Under the pieces are notes generated by a model. It was not told the origin of the DNA. It worked only from the letters and a program-made list of their open reading frames with translations, and ran no database searches. From contig NZXM01000081.1 in the NCBI GenBank assembly GCA_002701965.1, positions 1 to 5,354 on the forward strand: a stretch of 5,354 nucleotides of DNA, given 5' to 3'. Each line of letters opens with the position of its first letter. The stretch's first letter is position 1. This DNA is from Methanobacteriota archaeon (GTDB taxonomy: Archaea > Thermoplasmatota > Poseidoniia > Poseidoniales > Thalassarchaeaceae). Below, in pieces: positions 1-5,188 of this stretch. The translations under genes were made by a program, and so were the position numbers.

Positions 1-444
1 CACCAATTGGTTGGATTGGCTGATGAGGTCCCTGGTCTGCACAACATCCATGTTCAAATTGCCGACTCTGGAGGGGAAATCACCTTCCTTCACACCATTG
101 CTGAAGGTCCATGTGATGATTCCTATGGAGTGCAGGTGGCTGGTTTGGCGGGACTCCCCACTCCGGTCGTTGAACGTGCCCGGGATTTACTCTTGTTCCT
201 TGAATCACAAGCTCAAGGGGCTCGGGCAGGTGAAGGTGGTGTTCCGATGCAAAGAGAGACTGGGCAATCTTCGTTATTTGGGTGGGGCCGAACCCCTCCA
301 ACCAGAATCGTGGAAAAAGAATCAGAAATCGAGGGCCGATTGTCAGAAGTAGATCCTGATATGCTTAGTCCCAGAGATGCGATGGACTTGATTTACGAAT
401 TGCGTAGTATGCTCAAAGAGAGTCATGAATGGTTGGAGGAGTAA
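1..444 (+). CDS. mutS: DNA mismatch repair protein MutS, C-terminal part (5' end outside window)
   Basis: MutS recognises mismatched bases and recruits MutL in an ATP-dependent way. Only the last 147 residues are present, read in frame from base 1. The fragment opens at the end of the ATPase domain's THYHEL-type segment (here HQL), continues through NIHV and GGEITFLH, and contains the DDSYG motif (residues 39-43) followed by VAGLAGLP and the ERARDLL helix, all classic MutS1 features. A low-complexity linker (about 66-88) leads to QSSLFGW (89-95), which lies where bacterial MutS proteins carry a sliding-clamp-binding motif. The last 30 or so residues (DPDMLSPRDAMDLIYELRSML region) match the small C-terminal tetramerisation domain of bacterial MutS1. 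The stop codon is one base before the mutL start, so the two genes form an operon. The tail architecture suggests a bacterial-type MutS1 rather than an archaeal MutS5-like paralog. Confidence 0.96.
   Translation, partial: HQLVGLADEVPGLHNIHVQIADSGGEITFLHTIAEGPCDDSYGVQVAGLAGLPTPVVERARDLLLFLESQAQGARAGEGGVPMQRETGQSSLFGWGRTPPTRIVEKESEIEGRLSEVDPDMLSPRDAMDLIYELRSMLKESHEWLEE
435..440 (+). promoter_or_regulatory. Shine-Dalgarno site for mutL
   Basis: GGAGGA lies inside the last codons of mutS, five bases before the ATG at 446. It decides the mutL start: the in-frame ATG at 425 lies upstream of this site, would overlap mutS by 20 bases and would add seven residues with no family similarity. The arrangement suggests coupled translation of mutS and mutL. 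Confidence 0.75.
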
Positions 445-445
445 C

Positions 446-2368
446 ATGGTTGTATCTGTAGATGACCGCCGTCCAATATTGCAATTGGATGATGATACGA
501 TTGGTCATATTGCCGCTGGTGAAGTCGTTGAGCGTCCCGCTCAAGTGGTCAAGGAATTGGTCGAAAATAGCATCGATGCTGGCTCGAGTCGGATTCGTAT
601 TGAAATCGAGAGAGGTGGATTTGAACGAATTGCAGTCATCGATGATGGAAGTGGGATTCCTAGTGAAGAACTAGAATTGGCCGTGACACGTCATGCCACC
701 AGTAAATTGTCCACTGCAACGGACTTGAGTGCCATCCATACGCTTGGATTTCGGGGTGAAGCTCTGGCCAGTATCGGTATGGTGAGTCAACTCAAGGTTT
801 CAAGTCGAGTTGCAAACTCTGACGGTATTTCCATCTCGGTACATGATGGTACCAAGCATCCGCTAGAGCCCACGGGTATTGCACCAGGAACTATCATTGA
901 GGTGGTCCATCTTTTTGCCAACATTCCCGCAAGACTTTCATTCCAAAAGCGCCCAGCTACAGAATCTTCAGCCATTGTCGACATTGTGGTTGCTCAGGCC
1001 CTTTGTAACCCTAGTATTGGATTCACGGTGAGTATTGATGGACGTATTGTACTCGATACTCCACCTGGTGTTGAGGCGACAGATCGCCTATTCGATTTAA
1101 TCGGAGCATCCGCTGAACGATTGGTTGCTTTGCAATGTTCTGAAGATGATGCCAATGCGCCTGGAGATGAAGAGTGGTCAGGTTGGATTTCTCCGCCTGA
1201 GTTGAATCGTTCGAAGGGTGATGAAATTCATGTTATCATCAATGGTCGGCCTGTAGCTAACTCCCCATTTACACAGGCCATTCGACGAGGTTATCATACA
1301 AGATTGATGGTTGGTAGACATCCAATTTGCGTCCTCAACTTAGATCTTCCTGCGGATGAAGTGGATGTGAATGTACACCCTACGAAGAGAGAAGTTCGCC
1401 TCAAGAATTCATGGCGGGTGTTGGAAAGATTAGAGCGTGCAATCAAGCACACTTTACTCGAATTGCCGACCGGCTCAATGACACCAGATTCCAGCCCGAT
1501 TGAATCGATTTCAGTCGAGGTTGATTCGCCCAAGAAGGAGCATGCACCACTCCCGGTTTGGGCCGAATCCGCACAAACTCGAATCACTTATGCTGGACCG
1601 ATTGAAAAACCGATTAAGAAATCTGAAGTCAAGGTAAGTGAGTCGCCACTCACTCAGCAAACTCTTCCAGATTTAGGAGTTGAAAAGATTGCACCGGCTC
1701 TATCCAGTGCGGAGCGTGATTTACATCGTTGGTGCACGGGTGAACATAGCGTATCTCCACTTTCAGAGCCGAGTCCATTGGATGTCGAAGTGACGGATGT
1801 ACCCGAGATGATTCCTTTGGCCCAATTTGCCGATTCATACATACTCGCGCAAGGTGCCGATGAATTGTTTGTCATTGATCAGCATGCGTTGCATGAACGT
1901 GTACGTTACGAGCGTCTTAGGGCCAATATGACTTCTTGGGAAAGTCAAGAATTGGTGTCCCCCATCCCACTTGATTTGAGTGCATCAAAATCTGAAACTC
2001 TGCGGGGCAATAGCGAAAAGATGGGTGATATTGGATTTGCTTTCGATCAAGAACTCAACTTGGTCGCAGTCCCTCAATTACTTCTAGGCAGTGAAAGACT
2101 CGAATCGTTCATTTCTGACGTGCTTTCAGAATTGGAATCGGGTGCAAAACGATTGGAAACGGTTGAGAACCTTGCCGATGAAATTGCTTTCATGAAATCC
2201 TGCCGTGGAGCCGTGAAAGCAAATCAGCAACTATCCTTGCCTGAAATGCGACGATTGCTGGCTGACATGCGTACTATTCCGAATCCATGGGCTTGTGTCC
2301 ATGGTCGACCGACTGTACTCAGAATGAGTTTGGGTAAATTGGACGGTCACTTTGGGCGTCACGGTTGA
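446..2368 (+). CDS. mutL: DNA mismatch repair endonuclease MutL
   Basis: MutL is the ATP-driven mediator of mismatch repair that follows MutS; 640 residues is a normal length. The N-terminal GHKL ATPase domain shows IAAGEVVERP (22-31), the catalytic glutamate region ELVENSIDAG (37-46, E40 and N41), DDGSGI (66-71), ATSKL (84-88) and GFRGEAL (101-107). The transducer domain ends with VNVHPTKREVR. A variable, Pro/Ser-rich linker of roughly 100 residues follows. The C-terminal domain has the metal-dependent endonuclease motif DQHALHERVRYE (478-489), fitting DQHA(X)2E(X)4E, plus the supporting CRGAVKAN (from C586), CVHGRP (617-622) and a terminal FGR. It should therefore nick DNA itself, as in most bacteria lacking MutH. 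QELVSP (501-506) aligns by eye with the clamp-binding QEMIVP segment of Bacillus MutL. The start at 446 follows the ribosome binding site at 435-440. The 3' end overlaps the convergent aroA by 10 bases. Confidence 0.97.
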   Translation: MVVSVDDRRPILQLDDDTIGHIAAGEVVERPAQVVKELVENSIDAGSSRIRIEIERGGFERIAVIDDGSGIPSEELELAVTRHATSKLSTATDLSAIHTLGFRGEALASIGMVSQLKVSSRVANSDGISISVHDGTKHPLEPTGIAPGTIIEVVHLFANIPARLSFQKRPATESSAIVDIVVAQALCNPSIGFTVSIDGRIVLDTPPGVEATDRLFDLIGASAERLVALQCSEDDANAPGDEEWSGWISPPELNRSKGDEIHVIINGRPVANSPFTQAIRRGYHTRLMVGRHPICVLNLDLPADEVDVNVHPTKREVRLKNSWRVLERLERAIKHTLLELPTGSMTPDSSPIESISVEVDSPKKEHAPLPVWAESAQTRITYAGPIEKPIKKSEVKVSESPLTQQTLPDLGVEKIAPALSSAERDLHRWCTGEHSVSPLSEPSPLDVEVTDVPEMIPLAQFADSYILAQGADELFVIDQHALHERVRYERLRANMTSWESQELVSPIPLDLSASKSETLRGNSEKMGDIGFAFDQELNLVAVPQLLLGSERLESFISDVLSELESGAKRLETVENLADEIAFMKSCRGAVKANQQLSLPEMRRLLADMRTIPNPWACVHGRPTVLRMSLGKLDGHFGRHG

Positions 2369-3546
2369 AGGAAATCAAGAAATCTTGGAAACGAAACCTC
2401 GTGTAACTTGGCTCCCTCAATCCTCGCACCAACCTTGGTTGCCAAAACGGCTGCCGTCATCTGCATGCGATGATCACCATACGTCTGTACAATTGTTTCT
2501 GGTGAAGCTGGCAATTGTCCACCAGGAATCAACAAACCATCATTGGTACATTCAACCTGGATGGAAAATTTTCCAAGCATTTCAGAGGTCTGCTCGATGC
2601 GATTTGTTTCCTTGTATCTCGCATGACTTGCCCCCACAATTTTCCCCCCGCCTCCCAAAGCCAATGCAGCGGCCAGCGGTGTAATGAGATCATTTGCCAG
2701 TCTCAAATCAATGGTTTGTTCAATATTGAAGTCCAGATCAGATAATATTTCAGCTCCTATCGAATCTTCTGATTCCACGTTTGGAATTTTGAGTTTAGTA
2801 CCATGTAGAATCTCGTACAACTTCCAAAAAGAAATGTGTGATGCATCATTTGGGATCTCAACATGTGAAGGTGGTTGGCATTCCCAAGGTAAAAATCGCC
2901 AATTACCAAACTGGTTTTGCGAGCCACATTTCGCTGCAATATCGAATGAAAGCTGGGCATGTCTTGAGCTTACAATATCTCCTTCTATAGTCAAATCAAG
3001 TGGCTTAATTCTTGCTGGCATTGAGAGCAGAATTGATGATAGATGTTGACTGGTTTTTGATCCATCGATTGTCAACTTCTGTTTGTTGAATGGTCCACAT
3101 ATTCGAAATGGCAGATTTTGTTGATCTGATTGAAACTGCACTTCGATTCCCAGTGAATTCCAGAAATCACGATCAATTCGCGATTCCAGGGTCGCGTCAC
3201 CTGTAATCTGAATCTCACGTCCATTGCGCAAACAGGCAAATGAAAGGAGACGGAACGCGGTGCCGGAGTTGTGTAAATCAAGTATGCTTTCTGGGGTAGA
3301 AAAACCATTTTTTCCAACTCCATGCACAGTCCACGTGTGTTCCTCAATTTCAATTTGGACACCCAATTCGATGAGTGCATCCCGCATGGAGCAGGCATCT
3401 CTCGCAGCACCCCTGATGCCACTGATGGTCACGGTTTGTTGACTCTGAGCAGCCATCAAAACCCATCGAATGAGATGGCTTTTCGAAGGCGGTAAACCTG
3501 CACTGTGGATGGCTCCCTCAGTCGGATTGACCACAAGGATCTCCAT
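2359..3546 (-). CDS. aroA: 3-phosphoshikimate 1-carboxyvinyltransferase (EPSP synthase family), divergent
   Basis: EPSP synthase joins phosphoenolpyruvate to shikimate 3-phosphate in the shikimate pathway for aromatic amino acids. The 395-residue product is somewhat shorter than the E. coli enzyme (427). Core residues are present: PSKS with K22 and S23, R27, NSGTAFR (93-99), R123, TSQ (165-167), NDAS (233-236), ND with D286 (E. coli D313), KETNR (312-316, E313 = E. coli E341, R316 = R344) and DHRM (R360 = R386). Several usual residues differ: the E. coli PYID segment is RHAQ here (195-198), the RP after the second arginine motif is RI, and the lysine before the final S/T-F-P (K411) is V384. 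Chosen start: the ATG at 3546, where family similarity begins; the frame is open further upstream into the pilin gene, and a GTG at 3564 is the alternative. No clear ribosome binding site is visible. The family is certain; the exact substrate is likely but less so because of the substitutions. Confidence 0.9.
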   Translation of the reverse strand: MEILVVNPTEGAIHSAGLPPSKSHLIRWVLMAAQSQQTVTISGIRGAARDACSMRDALIELGVQIEIEEHTWTVHGVGKNGFSTPESILDLHNSGTAFRLLSFACLRNGREIQITGDATLESRIDRDFWNSLGIEVQFQSDQQNLPFRICGPFNKQKLTIDGSKTSQHLSSILLSMPARIKPLDLTIEGDIVSSRHAQLSFDIAAKCGSQNQFGNWRFLPWECQPPSHVEIPNDASHISFWKLYEILHGTKLKIPNVESEDSIGAEILSDLDFNIEQTIDLRLANDLITPLAAALALGGGGKIVGASHARYKETNRIEQTSEMLGKFSIQVECTNDGLLIPGGQLPASPETIVQTYGDHRMQMTAAVLATKVGARIEGAKLHEVSFPRFLDFLQP

Positions 3547-3589
3547 CTTGGAATGTTTGTCCACAGACCTGCGAATGAGCCCTTCCTCA

Positions 3590-4090
3590 TCATTCCGTCG
3601 CTGGAAGGGGCAGGGCCGCCAATTCGGTGACTCCTCCAGAAGGACCGATTGAACGGACGTAAATCGTCCATCCACCTACATCAGTACCTGTGTCACTGGC
3701 GTTGATGACGAAATAATCTCCACGATTCACGGTGAATGAAGCGTCTCTGTCATGGAATGTGACGGGTTCTCCAACCGCACCGTAAACGTCAGCATCATTC
3801 GCGTATCCGGTGATAGAGGTTGCATTGATCCCTGCAGGGGGTGTCAAAGTGAAGCTGACTCCGGACGTGTACAAGTTTTGCGAAAGGTCCGTGAAACGAA
3901 CCACTTGGTACCCATTATCCAACGCTCTAACGCTCATCTTGGCATAGGGTTCGCCCTTGTCAGGCGTTGTGATGGCATCGTCCACCAACAGATAGACTGC
4001 ACTGGCCAATAAGACGGTGATTGCCATCAACAGAACGGTGGCAATTACGGGGCTGACTGCCTCGTCATCCTCCGTCCAGTCTCGTCGCAT
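3590..4090 (-). CDS. Archaeal type IV pilin-like protein
   Basis: A 166-residue secreted or surface-filament subunit. The N-terminus has a short charged leader (MRRDWTEDDEA), then AVSPVI at 11-16 and a continuous hydrophobic helix to about residue 36. This is the hallmark of the archaeal pilin/archaellin N-terminal domain (the family once called DUF1628); prepilin peptidase would probably cut between A11 and V12, and the helix would form the filament core. The remainder (about 40-166) is a soluble head rich in beta-prone segments, Thr, Gly and Asp, without cysteines; it includes VRFTDLSQN and a VGGWTIYV strand near the end. I do not recognise the head domain and cannot say whether it serves adhesion or another role. 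No pilus assembly ATPase, membrane platform or peptidase gene is in the window. A TATA-like box lies about 29 bases before the ATG, suggesting a very short leader. aroA follows after 43 bases. Confidence 0.88.
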   Translation of the reverse strand: MRRDWTEDDEAVSPVIATVLLMAITVLLASAVYLLVDDAITTPDKGEPYAKMSVRALDNGYQVVRFTDLSQNLYTSGVSFTLTPPAGINATSITGYANDADVYGAVGEPVTFHDRDASFTVNRGDYFVINASDTGTDVGGWTIYVRSIGPSGGVTELAALPLPATE

Positions 4091-4092
4091 CA

Positions 4093-4107
4093 GTCACCGA
4101 AGGTGAC
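4093..4107 (-). repeat. Inverted repeat just upstream of the pilin start
   Basis: GTCACC and GGTGAC form a perfect 6-bp inverted repeat around a 3-base centre, two bases before the pilin ATG. It lies between the TATA-like box and the start codon, where a bound repressor would block initiation. If transcription begins further upstream it could instead fold as a hairpin hiding the start. Its function is an inference; 6-bp arms can occur by chance. Confidence 0.4.
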
Positions 4108-4115
4108 CAGTACTC

Positions 4116-4123
4116 TGTAAATA
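4116..4123 (-). promoter_or_regulatory. Putative TATA box of the pilin gene
   Basis: TATTTACA on the minus strand is centred about 29 bases before the pilin ATG. With the usual archaeal spacing of about 25 bases, transcription would begin within a few bases of the start codon, giving a nearly leaderless mRNA, in line with the lack of a ribosome binding site. The match to the TATA consensus is only fair. Confidence 0.4.
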
Positions 4124-4167
4124 CACCGACACAGTTGAATCCAAATGTGGCGTAATGAAGTAGAATC

Positions 4168-4173
4168 AAAAAA
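4168..4173 (-). terminator. Oligo-T transcription terminator after rpl40e
   Basis: Six consecutive T on the minus strand begin about 8 bases beyond the rpl40e stop codon, with no hairpin needed. Archaeal RNA polymerase terminates at such U tracts. It would separate rpl40e from the pilin gene, which has its own TATA-like box. Confidence 0.5.
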
Positions 4174-4181
4174 GCGAGGCC

Positions 4182-4328
4182 TCAGACCTTGGCTTCCTTG
4201 TTCTTCAAACGAAGACCTTTGTAGCCGCACTTTCGGCAGCGTGTGGCACGTAGGGCATTGCGAGCATTACACTTCATGCAAATCTTCACACCGAGTAGGC
4301 GTGCTTCAGCCTCGGGGAATCGTGCCAT
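4182..4328 (-). CDS. rpl40e: 50S ribosomal protein L40e (eL40)
   Basis: A 48-residue zinc-binding protein of the large ribosomal subunit. The sequence opens [17 protein letters not shown], which closely matches archaeal L40e proteins, and has four cysteines in the CxxC-x10-CxxC pattern (C17, C20, C31, C34) that bind one zinc ion. The tail is lysine-rich (KNKEAKV). In eukaryotes this protein is made as a ubiquitin fusion; in archaea it is free-standing, as here. The length is the normal archaeal length and the start is fixed by family similarity. A TATA-like box lies about 25 bases before the ATG, so the transcript is probably leaderless; I see no good ribosome binding site. It diverges from the metallo-hydrolase gene. 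It is the clearest single marker that the window is archaeal. Confidence 0.97.
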   Translation of the reverse strand: MARFPEAEARLLGVKICMKCNARNALRATRCRKCGYKGLRLKNKEAKV

Positions 4329-4349
4329 GTCCGGCCGACCTGCTCCCCC

Positions 4350-4357
4350 TATTTAAT
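4350..4357 (-). promoter_or_regulatory. TATA box of rpl40e, possibly shared with the divergent hydrolase gene
   Basis: ATTAAATA on the minus strand is centred about 25 bases before the rpl40e ATG, the spacing expected for a leaderless archaeal transcript. Read on the plus strand it is TATTTAAT, also an acceptable TATA box, which would place a hydrolase-gene transcription start near 4380 with a leader of about 60 bases. It is the most AT-rich element in the 113-base intergenic region 4329-4441. Confidence 0.55.
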
Positions 4358-4373
4358 CGGCGTGGAATTCTAC

Positions 4374-4391
4374 CGCCCCCTATAGGGGGCG
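4374..4391. promoter_or_regulatory. Perfect 18-bp palindrome in the divergent promoter region
   Basis: CGCCCCCTATAGGGGGCG is identical on both strands. It lies 50 bases before the hydrolase start and 45 bases before the rpl40e start. The form suits an operator for a dimeric regulator, overlapping or next to the transcription start of the hydrolase gene. As RNA it would form a strong 7-bp GC stem with a UAUA loop in the hydrolase 5' leader. The palindrome is seen directly; the role is inferred. No T tract follows on either strand, so a terminator is unlikely. Confidence 0.55.
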
Positions 4392-4441
4392 TCGAAACCG
4401 TCATGGTCATGGGTCGTCGGCGCTTCGATTGAGTTGGTCAC

Positions 4442-5188
4442 ATGAGGTTGGAACGATTGCCTGGCATCCACCATGATTCTGCCTGTATCGTGCTTTCAGG
4501 TACTCAATCTTCGTTTATCATTGATTCTGGTACATCGTGGTATCAAACCAATTTGGTTGAGCGATTACGGCCTCATCTAGCCGGCCGCCCCAAGGTCGAG
4601 GCGATTCTATTGACACACAGACATTACGATACCTGTGGTGCAGCCCCTCACTTGGCTGAAGTGTTTGAGGCGGAAATATGCATTCATGAAGACGCTGTGG
4701 CTCCCATCGCTGGTGGTGACTTATTCACAACGTGGGCCAGTCGGTATGATTCCGATATGCCGGTCTTTGAGGCAACAGGATTTGCTAATGGGGATCAATT
4801 TGCCTTAGGTGATGCTACAATCGAGGTCATACATACACCCGGACACACGATGGATGCCTGCAGTTTTTGGATTGCAGAAAAGTCAACCATCATTTGTGGA
4901 GATTTGATCCCCTCATCTCAGAATCCATCTCGAGCGGACATGCCCACGGGCAACCTATTGCAAATGAAGGCCAGTCTCGAGAAGGTACGTGCGCTGAAAC
5001 CGGAATTGATTGTATGCGGCCGTGGTGATGCGATTATCGGCGCGGATCAATGTATCGATATTCTGCAAAAACACACTGAATCAGTTCAGCAAAGAATCGA
5101 TGGCGAAGGTCGTTTACCGAAAGGTTGGCCCAAACCAGCAGAAACGTGTCATTGGTTGACACCTGAACCCGCTTGGTCAAACGAGTAA
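4442..5188 (+). CDS. Metallo-beta-lactamase-fold hydrolase with altered second metal site
   Basis: A 248-residue member of the MBL superfamily (glyoxalase II-like single-domain form). Fold landmarks: SSFIIDSGTS (23-32), LLTHRHYDTCGA (56-67), VIHTPGHTMDAC (129-140), IICGDLIPS (150-158) and VCGRGDAI (191-198). Metal site 1 is complete: H59, H61 and H135. The Asp that normally bridges the metals (D154) and the Asp of HxHxD (D63) are present. However, the usual HxHxDH is HRHYDT (T64 for His) and the usual GHG is GRG (R194 for His), so both histidines of site 2 are missing. The protein may bind one metal or use a different chemistry; the substrate is unknown. The start is firm: an in-frame stop lies four codons upstream at 4430 and no other start codon intervenes. 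There is no clear ribosome binding site. It diverges from rpl40e across a region with a perfect palindrome, and its stop codon abuts that of the convergent CxxC gene. Confidence 0.88.
   Translation: MRLERLPGIHHDSACIVLSGTQSSFIIDSGTSWYQTNLVERLRPHLAGRPKVEAILLTHRHYDTCGAAPHLAEVFEAEICIHEDAVAPIAGGDLFTTWASRYDSDMPVFEATGFANGDQFALGDATIEVIHTPGHTMDACSFWIAEKSTIICGDLIPSSQNPSRADMPTGNLLQMKASLEKVRALKPELIVCGRGDAIIGADQCIDILQKHTESVQQRIDGEGRLPKGWPKPAETCHWLTPEPAWSNE

Noticed and set aside
425..445. Upstream ATG for MutL, giving seven extra residues
   Set aside because: It lies before the GGAGGA ribosome binding site and overlaps mutS; the ATG at 446 has ideal spacing and matches where the family begins.
1646..1672. 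QQTLPDL in the MutL linker as a PCNA-binding motif
   Set aside because: It has the Q and L spacing but no aromatic residues, and linkers are variable, so the match is likely chance.
2376..2387. Short inverted repeat CAAGAAATCTTG just after the mutL stop, as a terminator
   Set aside because: The arms are only 4-5 bases, no T tract follows, and the bases encode the conserved end of AroA.
2684..3049. Plus-strand open frames opposite aroA
   Set aside because: They are shadows of aroA in antisense frames, with no recognisable protein features or translation signals.
3547..3675. N-terminal extension of AroA by 43 residues
   Set aside because: It would be encoded within the pilin 3' end in another frame and has no resemblance to AroA, which begins cleanly at MEILVVNP.
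4374..4391. The GC-rich palindrome as a hairpin terminator
   Set aside because: No T tract follows on either strand and it lies upstream of two divergent genes, where no transcript needs to end.
4145..4432. Plus-strand open frame of 95 codons
   Set aside because: It runs antisense across all of rpl40e, whose protein match is very strong, and its own translation resembles no protein I know.
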